A DNA stretch of 64,000 nt from Bradyrhizobium lablabi (GTDB lineage Bacteria > Pseudomonadota > Alphaproteobacteria > Rhizobiales > Xanthobacteraceae). Shown piece by piece: positions 17,726 to 26,259 of the stretch. The stretch is from NCBI RefSeq assembly GCF_900141755.1, contig NZ_LT670844.1, positions 4,774,001-4,838,000 on the forward strand, written 5' to 3'. The position numbers and the translations under genes are program-made. The notes below the pieces were generated by a model. The model ran no database searches. It saw only the letters and a list, made by a program, of their open reading frames with translations, and was not told the DNA's origin. Numbering within the stretch: the stretch's first letter is position 1; each line of letters starts with the position of its first letter.

Positions 17726-18643
17726 ATGCTGCTTGTCGTCGAACAATTTTTGAACGGATTGCAGTTCGGGCTGCTGCTGTTCCTGCTGGCGGCGGGCCTG
17801 ACGCTGGTCTTCGGCATCATGGACTTTGTCAATCTGGCGCATGGCTCGCTCTACATGATGGGCGCCTATTTCGCCGCGACCTTTGTGATGTGGACGGGGA
17901 GTTTTGTGCTCGGCGCGGTGCTCGCGCTCGGCGCGACGCTGTTGCTCGGCATCGTACTGGAATTCACGGCGTTGCGGCACTTTTACGGCCGCGATCATCT
18001 CGATCATGTGCTCGCGACTTTTGGGCTGATCCTGTTTTTCAACGACGCGGTGCGGCTGATCTGGGGCCCGGCGGGATTGGCGCTGCCGCTGCCGGCCTGG
18101 CTGACGGTGCCGATCCAGATCATGCCCGGCGTGTTCTATCCGAGCTATCGGCTGGCGATCATCGTGGTCTCGCTATTGGTCGCGGCCTTTCTCTATGTGG
18201 TGGTGATGCGAACGCGCCTCGGCATGCTGATCCGCGCCGGTGCGTCCAACCGGGAAATGATTGGCGCGCTCGGCATAAATATAAAACTGCTCTACACCCT
18301 GGTGTTCGGACTTGGTGCTGCGCTTGCCGGCCTCGCCGGGCTGATGCAGGCGCCGATCCTCACCGTGCAGATCGGGATGGGCGAGAACATCCTGATCCTC
18401 GCCTTCGTCATCATCGTGATCGGCGGCATCGGCTCGATCCGTGGCGCGTTTTTGGCCGCGATCTTCGTCGGATTGATCGATACGCTCGGCCGCGCCTTCC
18501 TGCCGGATTTGCTGCGGAAGATTCTGAGCTCGGCCGCCGCTTCGACCGCAGCCCCTGCGCTGTCCTCGATGCTGATCTACATGCTGATGGCGATTGTGCT
18601 GGTGGTGCGGCCGGAGGGGCTGTTCCCGGCCAACCGGCGATGA
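17726..18643 (+). CDS. livH: Branched-chain-type ABC transporter permease (LivH)
   Basis: 305 residues with about eight membrane helices. FLNGLQFGLLLFLLAAGLTL at the N-terminus and FGIMDFVNLAHGSLYMMGAY (about residues 30-50) are the standard LivH signatures, and the region around GALGINIKLLYTLVFGLGAA carries the ATPase-contact loop. The stop overlaps the ATG of livM (ATGA). It forms the inner-membrane channel with LivM. Gene symbol denotes family, not proven substrate. Confidence 0.85.
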   Translation: MLLVVEQFLNGLQFGLLLFLLAAGLTLVFGIMDFVNLAHGSLYMMGAYFAATFVMWTGSFVLGAVLALGATLLLGIVLEFTALRHFYGRDHLDHVLATFGLILFFNDAVRLIWGPAGLALPLPAWLTVPIQIMPGVFYPSYRLAIIVVSLLVAAFLYVVVMRTRLGMLIRAGASNREMIGALGINIKLLYTLVFGLGAALAGLAGLMQAPILTVQIGMGENILILAFVIIVIGGIGSIRGAFLAAIFVGLIDTLGRAFLPDLLRKILSSAAASTAAPALSSMLIYMLMAIVLVVRPEGLFPANRR

Positions 18644-19587
18644 AGGATAAGCTCAATGCCCGCAACGCGGTCGTCGTGCTGGTGCTTGCCGGCCTGCTGC
18701 TGCTTCCGCTCTACACCTCGATCAGCGGTAACGTGTTCGCGCTGACGCTGTTCACCCGGATCGTGATCTTCGCGCTCGCAGCCGTCAGCCTCAATCTCAT
18801 CATGGGCTATGGCGGCATGATGAGTTTTGGCCATGCCGCCTATCTCGGGATCGGCGGCTATGCGGTCGGAATTCTGGCGGCCGAGGGCATCGGCTCGGGA
18901 TTTATCCAGTGGCCGGTGGCGCTACTCGCCTCGGCGTTGTTCGCGCTCGTGATCGGCGCGTTGTCGCTGCGCACCCGCGGCGTCTACTTCATCATGATCA
19001 CGCTGGCGTTTGCGCAGATGGCCTATTACGTCGCCTCCTCGCTTTCCCGTTATGGCGGCGACGACGGCCTCACCATCTACAAGCGCAGCGACCTCAGTGG
19101 CTTGATCAATCTGTCGAACCGCGTGCAGTTCTATTATCTCTGCCTGACTTGCCTGTTTGTTGGGATCTATCTGGTCTGGCGCATCGTCAATTCGCGCTTC
19201 GGCCTGGTGGTCCAGGGCCTGCGCTCCAACGAGGCGCGCATGCAGGCGATCGGGTTTCCCGCAACCCGCTATCGCCTCGTGTGTTTTGTCATCGCGGGCA
19301 CGATGTGCGGCCTGGCGGGTGCGCTGCTCGCCAACAACACCGATTTCGTCAGCCCGGCCGTGATGTACTGGACCCGCTCCGGCGATCTGATGGTGATGGT
19401 CATCCTCGGCGGCATGGGCACGCTGTTCGGCCCGGTGGTCGGCGCCATCGTTTATCTGATGCTCGAAGAATTTCTGTCGCAATGGACGGAATACTGGGCG
19501 CTGATCATGGGCCCATTGCTGCTGTTGATCGTGCTGTTCGGGCGCGGCGGCATTGTCGGCGTTCTGGGGAGGTTTTCCCGTGGCTGA
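18640..19587 (+). CDS. livM: Branched-chain-type ABC transporter permease (LivM)
   Basis: 315 residues from the ATG at 18640. The longer in-frame reading starting at 17890 is antisense-free shadow of livH and is rejected. SLNLIMGYGGMMSFGHAAYL (about residues 45-64) is the LivM signature, and GLRSNEARMQAIGFPATRYR (about 190-209) is the ATPase-contact loop. About eight to ten membrane helices. Its stop overlaps the GTG of livG by eight bases. Confidence 0.85.
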   Translation: MKDKLNARNAVVVLVLAGLLLLPLYTSISGNVFALTLFTRIVIFALAAVSLNLIMGYGGMMSFGHAAYLGIGGYAVGILAAEGIGSGFIQWPVALLASALFALVIGALSLRTRGVYFIMITLAFAQMAYYVASSLSRYGGDDGLTIYKRSDLSGLINLSNRVQFYYLCLTCLFVGIYLVWRIVNSRFGLVVQGLRSNEARMQAIGFPATRYRLVCFVIAGTMCGLAGALLANNTDFVSPAVMYWTRSGDLMVMVILGGMGTLFGPVVGAIVYLMLEEFLSQWTEYWALIMGPLLLLIVLFGRGGIVGVLGRFSRG

Positions 19588-20347
19588 CCCCTTGCTCCGT
19601 GTCGAAAATCTGGTGCGGCGTTTCGGCGGCATCGTCGCGACCGACCATGTCTCGCTCGAGGTCGCGCGCGGCGAACTGCACGCCATCATCGGCCCCAACG
19701 GCGCCGGTAAGACCACGCTGATCAGCCAGTTGACCGGACAATTGCTGCCGCACGCCGGCACAATTTATCTGGCCGGGCAAGACATCACCCGCGTGCCGGC
19801 CTGGCGCCGCAGCGCGCTGGGGCTGGCGCGCTCATTTCAGATAACCTCGCTGCTTCCCGATTTCACGGCCATCGACAATGTCGCACTCGCAGCCCAGGCG
19901 CATGACGGTCACTCGTTCCGCTTCTGGGGCAATGCCCGCAAGGAGAGTGGCTTGCGCGCAACCGCGTTCGCCGCATTGCAACGGGTCGGACTCGTCGAAC
20001 GCGCCAACACGCTCGTGTCGAAATTGAGCCATGGCGAGCAGCGCGAGCTCGAGCTTGCGGTCGCGCTCGCGACCTCGCCGCAAGTGCTGCTGCTCGACGA
20101 GCCGATGGCTGGCCTCGGCATCACCGAATCCTCGCGCATGGTCAAGCTGTTGCAGGAGCTGCGCCGCGAAGTCACCATCGTGCTGGTCGAGCACGACATG
20201 GACGCGGTGTTCGCGCTCGCCGACCGTATCAGCGTCTTGGTCTATGGCCGTGTCATCGCCTCCGGCGCGCCTTCTGAAATTCGTCAGAACGAGGAAGTAA
20301 AACGCGCCTATCTCGGCGAGCAGCATGCGGTGACCCGCCATGGCTGA
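19580..20347 (+). CDS. livG: Branched-chain-type ABC transporter ATPase (LivG)
   Basis: 255 residues. GTG at 19580 is chosen because GGGGAGG lies at 19567-19573 and the product starts MADPLLRVENLVRRFGGIVA, as LivG proteins do. Walker A is GPNGAGKTTL, the signature LSHGEQRELELAVALA and Walker B VLLLDEPMAGL. The signature has LSHGE rather than LSGGE, which is normal in LivG. Overlaps livF by eight bases. Confidence 0.87.
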   Translation: MADPLLRVENLVRRFGGIVATDHVSLEVARGELHAIIGPNGAGKTTLISQLTGQLLPHAGTIYLAGQDITRVPAWRRSALGLARSFQITSLLPDFTAIDNVALAAQAHDGHSFRFWGNARKESGLRATAFAALQRVGLVERANTLVSKLSHGEQRELELAVALATSPQVLLLDEPMAGLGITESSRMVKLLQELRREVTIVLVEHDMDAVFALADRISVLVYGRVIASGAPSEIRQNEEVKRAYLGEQHAVTRHG

Positions 20348-21059
20348 CTTGGCGCCCCTGCTCGAAGTCGACGGCATCGAGACCTGTTACGGCCTGAGTC
20401 AGGTGCTGTTCGGCCTGTCGCTCATCGTGCGCTCAGGCGAGATGGTCGCCATGATGGGCCGCAACGGCATGGGAAAAACCACCACCATCCGCTCCATCAT
20501 GGGATTGACGCCGGCGCGCGCCGGCGCGGTCCGCTTTGCCGGGCAGGACGTGCGCAAATTGCCCTCGTTCCGGATCGCGCAACTGGGAATTGGCCTGGTG
20601 CCCGAGGGGCGTCAGATCTTTCCGAACCTGACGGTGCGCGAAAACCTCGTCGCCGCATCCGGCAACCGCCTCCGCAGCCCCGACCCCTGGACCCTCGAAA
20701 AAATCCACGCGCTGTTTCCGCGTCTTGCCGAGCGCGGCAACAACATGGGCAACACGCTGTCGGGCGGCGAGCAGCAGATGCTGGCGGTCGGGCGCGCGCT
20801 GATGACCAACCCGCGCCTCCTGATCCTCGACGAAGCCACCGAGGGCCTGGCGCCCCTGATCCGCGACGAAATCTGGAACTGCCTGTCGATGCTGAAAGCG
20901 CGCGGCCAGTCGGTCCTGGTCATCGACAAGAACATCGAGAACCTGACCCGCATCGCCGACCGCCATTACATCATCGAGCGGGGACGGGCGGTCTGGAGCG
21001 GCACGTCGGAGCAACTGATTGCCGAGCCGGATTTGCAACATCGCTATTTGGGGGTTTGA
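20340..21059 (+). CDS. livF: Branched-chain-type ABC transporter ATPase (LivF)
   Basis: 239 residues. Walker A reads GRNGMGKTTT (G-M in place of the more common G-A, common in LivF), the signature is LSGGEQQMLAVGRAL and Walker B LLILDEATEGLAP. The SVLVIDKNIENLTRIADRHY segment is the H-loop region with Lys-Asn replacing the usual Glu-His in VEQN, so the H-loop histidine is not obvious. It pairs with LivG as the motor of this transporter. Last gene of the liv operon; a palindromic repeat follows. Confidence 0.85.
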   Translation: MADLAPLLEVDGIETCYGLSQVLFGLSLIVRSGEMVAMMGRNGMGKTTTIRSIMGLTPARAGAVRFAGQDVRKLPSFRIAQLGIGLVPEGRQIFPNLTVRENLVAASGNRLRSPDPWTLEKIHALFPRLAERGNNMGNTLSGGEQQMLAVGRALMTNPRLLILDEATEGLAPLIRDEIWNCLSMLKARGQSVLVIDKNIENLTRIADRHYIIERGRAVWSGTSEQLIAEPDLQHRYLGV

Positions 21060-21067
21060 TTTCTTTT

Positions 21068-21190
21068 GGTCGTCCCTGCGAAAGCAGGGACCCATAACCA
21101 CGAATGTTCGTGGTGATGCTGAGCTGGGGCTTCAGCCCATTTCAAAAACAATATCGGTGGCTATGGGTCCCCGCTTTCGCGGGGACGACG
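21068..21190. repeat. Palindromic repeat family B, copy 1
   Basis: Ends GTCGTCCCTGCGAAAGCAGG...CCCATAACCA and TATGGGTCCCCGCTTTCGCG...GACGAC are inverted to each other. A second copy lies at 51569-51688. It follows livF and may form the 3' end of the liv transcript. Confidence 0.85.
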
Positions 21191-21255
21191 GCTGAAATTT
21201 CGGTTGTAGGATAAGTTGAGCCGGGCAATATGTTCCCCTCAGGCCGGGAGTAGAC

Positions 21256-22221
21256 ATGAAGCGACGGCATTTCATGGCGCTTCTCGGCGCCGCGACGGCG
21301 TGGCCGCTCGCGGCGCGCGCGCAGCCGTCCGCCATGAAACGGATCGGCGCGCTGGTGATCGACAATTCCGACGTGCCGTCATTCCTGAAGGAGCTGCGCG
21401 AAGGCCTACGCGAACTCGGTCACATCGACGGCCAAGATTACACCATCGAGCTCCGCTCGGCGGACGGACAGCTCAGCCGGTTGCCCGAACTCGCAGCCGA
21501 GCTGGTTCGGCTCAAGGTCGACGTCATCGTGGCGCTTTACACGCCCTGCGCCCTGGCTGCGAAACAGGCCACGCGCGAAATTCCGATCGTCATCATGGCG
21601 GGCGATCCGGTCGTGACGGGTTTGGTCGATAGTCTTGCCCGGCCCGGCGCAAATGTCACCGGCCTGTCCCAGATGGGCGCGGAAGCTCACGGCAAATGCG
21701 TGGAGCTGTTCCGCGACATGCTGCCGTCTGCAACGAAGATAGCTGCGATTGCCAATGCCGACGATCCCTCATTTGCGAAATTCCTGCTCGAACAAATCCA
21801 TCGCGCCGGCGCCGGCACCGCAACCGAGATCGGTCCCATAGTGATGGTCCGCGGCCCGGACGAACTCGAAGCGGCCGTTGCCACGGTGGTGAAGGAAAAA
21901 GCCGATGCCCTGGTCTATCAAGCCAGTCTGCCGACCAAACGCATGGTCGAACTCACCCTTGCGCATCGCCTGCCGGCAGCAACCGGCGTTCGCGCCTTTG
22001 CCGAGAACGGCGGCCTGATGTCCTATGGCGCGGATGGGCCGGCGTTGTTCAGGTATGCCGCGACCTTCGTGCACAAGATTTTGCGAGGCGAAAAGCCGGC
22101 GGACCTTCCGGTCGAGCAGCCGGTCAAATTCGAACTGGTCATCAATCTGAAAACCGCGAAACTGCTCGGAATCACGATCCCGCCTTCGCTGCTCGCCCGC
22201 GCCGACGACGCGATCGAGTGA
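21256..22221 (+). CDS. Orphan ABC substrate-binding protein (ABC_sub_bind/DUF534 family)
   Basis: 321 residues. N-terminal MKRRHFMALLGAATAWPLAA with a following RAQ is a Tat-like signal (RRHFM) cut near residue 23. The body shows the type I periplasmic-binding layout of the TrpX-like family: LREGLRELGHIDGQDYTIEL, LVRLKVDVIVALYTPCALAA, IPIVIMAGDPVVTGLVDSLA and RPGANVTGLS. No permease or ATPase of this family is adjacent, which is usual for the many orphan copies in rhizobia. Ligand unknown. Confidence 0.82.
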   Translation: MKRRHFMALLGAATAWPLAARAQPSAMKRIGALVIDNSDVPSFLKELREGLRELGHIDGQDYTIELRSADGQLSRLPELAAELVRLKVDVIVALYTPCALAAKQATREIPIVIMAGDPVVTGLVDSLARPGANVTGLSQMGAEAHGKCVELFRDMLPSATKIAAIANADDPSFAKFLLEQIHRAGAGTATEIGPIVMVRGPDELEAAVATVVKEKADALVYQASLPTKRMVELTLAHRLPAATGVRAFAENGGLMSYGADGPALFRYAATFVHKILRGEKPADLPVEQPVKFELVINLKTAKLLGITIPPSLLARADDAIE

Positions 22222-22243
22222 AGGGGGCGTTCACATCTCTTTC

Positions 22244-22336
22244 CGTCATGGCCGGGCTTCGTCCCGGCCATCCACGTCTTTCTTCCCGAAGGAGTAGCAA
22301 AGACGTGGATGCCCGGGACGAGCCCGGGCATGACGG
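22244..22336. repeat. Palindromic repeat family C, copy 1
   Basis: The element reads CGTCATGGCCGGGCTTCGTC...GGCCATCCACGTCTTT, then the inverse AAAGACGTGGATGCCCGGGA...GGGCATGACG. Further members are at 22798, 30900 and 52779. Confidence 0.85.
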
Positions 22337-22357
22337 CGCGTTACGAGGACACCCCTC

Positions 22358-22711
22358 CTATTTCGAGAACGGAATATATTGCTGGTATTCCTTCGGTACC
22401 GAGCTGCGATAGCGCGAGGGGACTGTGCCGCTGTCGATCGATCTATCGATCTCCTGCCGCCGGCTGATCTTTTTTGACGGCTTCTTTTTCTTCGTTGCCG
22501 TGTCGGGCTCGGTCGGGGTCGCAGCCGTAGGCGGCGTAGCTGTCGGTTGTGCGGCGGGCGCCGTTGTCGGTTGCGTGGCGGGCGCCGCTGCCGGCGCAGG
22601 CGTTGTGGCGGCCGGCGTGTCGTTGCTCGGCGTGCTCTGGGCCAGCACGACGCCGGCCGGCGGGCACATCAATAGGGTGGTGGCTATCGCAATACGGGAA
22701 AGTTTTTTCAT
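22358..22711 (-). CDS. Small secreted Ala/Pro/Thr-rich protein of unknown function
   Basis: 117 residues. An AGGAG eight bases before the ATG supports the start. Residues 1-24 are a Sec signal peptide ending VVLAQ. A low-complexity stretch (about 28-72) of Ala, Pro and Thr with repeating AATTPAPAAAPATQPTTAPA units leads to a basic segment TATKKKKPSKKISRRQEIDR and the C-terminal YRSSVPKEYQQYIPFSK. This looks like an extended periplasmic or wall-spanning linker with a basic end. No family recognised; similar small proteins are frequent in Bradyrhizobium. Confidence 0.7.
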   Translation of the reverse strand: MKKLSRIAIATTLLMCPPAGVVLAQSTPSNDTPAATTPAPAAAPATQPTTAPAAQPTATPPTAATPTEPDTATKKKKPSKKISRRQEIDRSIDSGTVPSRYRSSVPKEYQQYIPFSK

Positions 22712-22797
22712 CTGAAAACTCCTGCCTTGTCCTGACCGCAGGTGAGATGGTCACGCAATCCCGCAAGGATACACTATTTTGGCGGTGTGCGCTCTTC

Positions 22798-22878
22798 CGT
22801 CATTCCGGGGCATGCAAAGCATGAACCCGGAATCTCGAGATTCCGGGCTCGATGTTTCACATCGCCCCGGAATGACGG
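22798..22878. repeat. Palindromic repeat, family C-like, copy 2
   Basis: CGTCATTCCGGGGCATGC at the left and CGCCCCGGAATGACG at the right are inverted, with an inner pair CCCGGAATCTCGAGATTCCGGG. It is related to family C by its GTCAT...ATGAC ends. It lies just after the glutamine-synthetase-like gene. Confidence 0.8.
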
Positions 22879-22887
22879 CCCAAAACC

Positions 22888-24324
22888 TCAAAACATCTCG
22901 AAATATTCGCGCTGCTCCCAGTCCGATACTTCGGCCTGGAAGCGCTCGATCTCGGCGTTCTTGATGTGAACGTAGTAGTCGACAAAGCCTGCGCCGAGCG
23001 CCCCGCGGAAGAACGCATCGTCCTTGAGCGCGATCACCGCTTCGCGCAGCGTTTTCGGCAGCGGCTCGGCTTGCGTTTCATAGGGCGTGTCGGCGGACGG
23101 GCCAGGATCGAGCTTGCGATCGACGCCGTCGAGGCCGGACAAAATCTGCGAGGCCATATAGAGATAGGGATTGGCGGCGGGCTCGCCGATCCGGTTTTCC
23201 AGGCGCGTTGCGGGATCATCGGCGCGGCCGAGCACGCGCACCATCACGCCGCGATTGTCGCGGCCCCAGATCGCGCGATCCGGCGCCAGCGAATAGGTGC
23301 GGTAGCGTTTGTAGCCGTTGATCGTCGGCGTCGCGAACACGGCGGACGCGCGCGCATGTTTTAGCAGCCCGCCGAGATAGTTTTTGCCGAAGGCGCTCAA
23401 AACCTCGTCGCCGCCCTTGCTCATAAAGGCATTCTCGCCGCCGGCACGCGACACGATCGACTGATGCAGATGCCAGCCCGACGCGAACAAATTCGGCAGT
23501 TTCGGGCGGCACATGAAGGTCGCGTGATAGCCATGGCGATGGGCGATCTGCTTCACGGCGCTGCGGAACAGGATCATGATGTCGGCGGGCTCGAGCCCTT
23601 TCCTCGGTGCGAAGGTGAATTCGCACTGGCTCGGGCCGAACTCGACCTCGATCGAGCGCAGCGGCAGACCGAGCGCGACAATGTCGCGCCTGAGAATTTC
23701 GAGCACCGGCTCCATCTGGTCGTAGCGCTGCTCGGTCAGATATTGATAGCCGTGCGACAGCAGGCTCACTTCAGGCGGCTGCCCGGGCTGGCCAGCATCC
23801 TCCGGTGCCATTCGGGCGTCTTCGAGCTTGAAGATGTGGAATTCGACCTCGAGGCCGGCGACAAAATCGTAGCCGCGGTTGCTGAGTTTTGTCAGAACCG
23901 ATCTATAGAGATTGCGCGTTGCGAACGGCACCGGCCGCCCATCGGCAAAATAGACATCGCACAACAGCCAGCCGGTGGCGGGCGCCCAGGGCAGCACGCG
24001 AAAGCTTGTGGGATCCGCCACCATCAGGACGTCGGCGGCGCCTTCCATCTCCCGCATTCCAAATCCGCCGCCGGAGGTGAACACCGGAAACACCGTCTTG
24101 TGCGAGGTGTCCTTGGCGAACATCGTCGTGGTGATGGTGCATCCGCTTTCGAGCGAGGCCAGCGCCTCGCTTGCGACCAGCGTCTTGCCGCGCAGGATGC
24201 CGTGCTGATCGGGGAAAGACAGTCTGATGACTTCGAGCTTTTGCTCTTCGACGATGCGCTTGAGGCGCGCCGCCGCTTCCTTCTGCTCGCTCGACCAGAG
24301 GCCGTGACGCTCGACAAAACTCAA
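22888..24324 (-). CDS. Glutamine-synthetase-family ligase (gamma-glutamyl amide forming type)
   Basis: 478 residues. The start is taken as TTG at 24324 because GGAGG lies six bases upstream and the longer frame runs through the Rieske gene in another frame. GS motifs are present: GLEVEFHIF (first Glu), EVEFGPSQCEFTFAP, ASGWHLHQSI (the HxH site), TINGYKRYRTYSLAPDRAIW and RLENRIGEPAANPYLYMAS (adenine and glutamate side). Variation in the loops points to a GS-like enzyme that glutamylates an amine (like PuuA or the aniline enzyme AtdA1/TdnQ) and not housekeeping GlnA. It follows a Rieske oxygenase gene by 34 bases in the same operon. Substrate amine unknown. Confidence 0.8.
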   Translation of the reverse strand: MSFVERHGLWSSEQKEAAARLKRIVEEQKLEVIRLSFPDQHGILRGKTLVASEALASLESGCTITTTMFAKDTSHKTVFPVFTSGGGFGMREMEGAADVLMVADPTSFRVLPWAPATGWLLCDVYFADGRPVPFATRNLYRSVLTKLSNRGYDFVAGLEVEFHIFKLEDARMAPEDAGQPGQPPEVSLLSHGYQYLTEQRYDQMEPVLEILRRDIVALGLPLRSIEVEFGPSQCEFTFAPRKGLEPADIMILFRSAVKQIAHRHGYHATFMCRPKLPNLFASGWHLHQSIVSRAGGENAFMSKGGDEVLSAFGKNYLGGLLKHARASAVFATPTINGYKRYRTYSLAPDRAIWGRDNRGVMVRVLGRADDPATRLENRIGEPAANPYLYMASQILSGLDGVDRKLDPGPSADTPYETQAEPLPKTLREAVIALKDDAFFRGALGAGFVDYYVHIKNAEIERFQAEVSDWEQREYFEMF

Positions 24325-24358
24325 CGCGCAGCCTCCGGACGCCGGACCGGTTTCGTCA

Positions 24359-25714
24359 TCACACGGCCCTAAGATGAGGAATCTTGTCGGCAATCTCCTG
24401 GGGAACCGGCGCCGCCCACGGCGCGCCGCGCCGCCGCTTGACGTCGACTTCCATCCAATAAGTCTCCCAGCCGCGCGTCGGGCCGATGCCGTCCATGGTG
24501 GCAGGGCCCTGGATGGAGCGGGCGTGCGCGGCATCGAGGAACATGAACGGCTTTGTGCCGGACGCGGCCTTCTCGATCTCCTGCCGCAGCAGGCGGCGAT
24601 ATTGCACGATGGCCTTGTCGGCGCTGCCGAGATGCTCGCGGGTGCGATCCTGGATCGCGCCCATCGATTCCACTGCCCACTGGTCATGCACGTTGATGTC
24701 GCTGCCCATGCCGGTGAACGTCTGCGTCGCCTGCTCGTGCGGATCGAAACCGTAATCGTTCGACTTGTTCTTGCGCGAGCGATAATCCGGCAATTCATAG
24801 AGTTCAAGACGCTGGTCGCGCATCTTCTTCTTGTCGACCGGCGTCGAGTAGGAGGTGAAGATCGCGTACCAATAGCAATTCTCGTCATCGACCGGCACGT
24901 GCCACTGCGTGATCGTCATCTCCGTGCTCATCGGAATGACAAAACCATGCGGGAAGAGCTGGTTGGTGACGCGGACATGGGTGCGTTCGTGATCGATCTC
25001 GCGGAGCGCAATGAGCCTCAAACCATATTCGGTCTGCTCGACATTGATGATGGGCCGGTCATATTCGCGCAGGATCTTTGTCATCGGCATGTCGCTGCCG
25101 GCCGACGCCCCGCGGAACTGCTTGCCGTAAGCGGCAGACGTATCCTCGTCCTCGAAGAATCGATGCAGGAACGAGGCGTGCGACGGGTCGATGCCGACCT
25201 CCAGCGCCTGCAGCCAGTTGCAGTTGATGTGGCCCTTGAACGCGAAGGTGTGGCTATCGGGCGCCACAAAACAGTCGATCTCCGGAAATGCCGGCGGCTC
25301 GCCTTCGCCGAGATAAGCCCAGAGGATGCCGCTCTTCTCGACCACCGGATAGGCGCGCTGTTTTATTCCTTTGCACAGCTGCGAGTCCTTTGGCTCGGCC
25401 GGCGTTTCCAGGCATTGGCCTGACGCGTCGAACAGCCAGCCGTGGAAGGCGCAACGAAGCCCGCCGTTTTCCAGCCGGCCAAACGCAAGGTCGGCGCCGC
25501 GATGCGCGCAATGCCGCTCGATCAGGCCGTAGCCGCCTTGCTCGTCGCGAAACAGCACCAGGTTCTCGCCAAGCAACTTTACCGGCCGCACCGGCCGCGG
25601 TCCCTGCAATTCATCCACCAGAGCCGCCGGCTGCCAGTACATCCGCATCAGTTTCCCGCAGGGGTCCTTGGGCCCGGTGCGGGTCATCAGGTCATTCTGT
25701 TCCTGGCTCATCAT
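24359..25714 (-). CDS. Rieske non-heme iron oxygenase, large (alpha) subunit
   Basis: 451 residues from the ATG at 25714, with GGAG about ten bases upstream; an in-frame ATG at 25774 would add 20 residues over a palindromic promoter region and is rejected. The Rieske cluster ligands are Cys69, His71, Cys88 and His91 (CAHRG ... CAFHGW). The mononuclear iron site has His179 and His184 in IDPSHASFLH with the bridging Asp176. The arrangement resembles phthalate-type single-component ring-hydroxylating or demethylating oxygenases. No ferredoxin or reductase gene is adjacent, so electrons must come from elsewhere. First gene of a two-gene operon with the GS-like ligase. Confidence 0.85.
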   Translation of the reverse strand: MMSQEQNDLMTRTGPKDPCGKLMRMYWQPAALVDELQGPRPVRPVKLLGENLVLFRDEQGGYGLIERHCAHRGADLAFGRLENGGLRCAFHGWLFDASGQCLETPAEPKDSQLCKGIKQRAYPVVEKSGILWAYLGEGEPPAFPEIDCFVAPDSHTFAFKGHINCNWLQALEVGIDPSHASFLHRFFEDEDTSAAYGKQFRGASAGSDMPMTKILREYDRPIINVEQTEYGLRLIALREIDHERTHVRVTNQLFPHGFVIPMSTEMTITQWHVPVDDENCYWYAIFTSYSTPVDKKKMRDQRLELYELPDYRSRKNKSNDYGFDPHEQATQTFTGMGSDINVHDQWAVESMGAIQDRTREHLGSADKAIVQYRRLLRQEIEKAASGTKPFMFLDAAHARSIQGPATMDGIGPTRGWETYWMEVDVKRRRGAPWAAPVPQEIADKIPHLRAV

Positions 25715-25753
25715 GGCAGCGGGTCTCCGTGACAACGGAATTGGTCTTAAAAT

Positions 25754-25769
25754 CGAATATTCGTTCGAA
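25754..25769. promoter_or_regulatory. Palindromes upstream of the Rieske operon
   Basis: The perfect 10-bp palindrome CGAATATTCG (25754-25763) is followed immediately by TTCGAA (25764-25769) in an AT-rich stretch 40 bases before the Rieske start. It is a candidate operator; no regulator gene is adjacent. Confidence 0.35.
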
Positions 25770-25907
25770 ATCAAGTTACTAGGCTTGCGGTTCCAGGCAA
25801 GCGGATTTGTTGGGCGGGGTTAAGCATTCGAGGAACGTAGCGTAGCCTTGTCCATGCAGTATTCGAGACGCCTTGCAACCTGGATCGCCTGCAAGGCAAC
25901 ATGCGCT

Positions 25908-26231
25908 ATGACCGTTCCTCTCCTGACCCTCACCCATATGGAAAAAGGCGTACGGTTTTTTCACCGGAACGACGAATTGTTGTTTCTCGAATGGTGGTCA
26001 CGCATCCCCTGCGTGGAGAGCTGCGACGGCGACGGTAGTGGCAGGGGTTTGGTGGTTCAACTCAAGCGCAGGCCGGGTAACGACGACCTTCGGCAAATTC
26101 TCGCGCTGTGCCGTCGCTACGGCGTCGACATGCGGCAATTGGCGAAATTTGAAACCGCAAAAAACCGGGATTGGTTTCGCGACCCCAAAAGGTATTGGTA
26201 TCAGGCTGTCTTCGGGAAGGTGAAGGGTTAG
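25908..26231 (+). CDS. Hypothetical protein
   Basis: 107 residues from the ATG at 25908; ATGs at 25854 and 25938 are alternatives and no start has a good ribosome binding site. The C-terminal half, DDLRQILALCRRYGVDMRQL and DWFRDPKRYWYQAVFG, has the charged-aromatic composition of a real folded protein, and the codon third positions fit the local bias. I do not recognise a family. It stands alone between the Rieske operon and an acetyltransferase gene pointing the other way. Confidence 0.5.
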   Translation: MTVPLLTLTHMEKGVRFFHRNDELLFLEWWSRIPCVESCDGDGSGRGLVVQLKRRPGNDDLRQILALCRRYGVDMRQLAKFETAKNRDWFRDPKRYWYQAVFGKVKG

Positions 26232-26259
26232 ACGGCAGACCCGCGTCCGGGACACGCGG

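Noticed and set aside
24325..24888. An N-terminal extension of the glutamine-synthetase-like gene
   Set aside because: It overlaps the Rieske gene in another frame, reads as Arg/Ser-rich shadow sequence, and a good GGAGG lies at the TTG start.
25715..25774. A longer start of the Rieske gene at 25774
   Set aside because: It adds 20 residues lacking Rieske-family resemblance across a palindromic promoter region.
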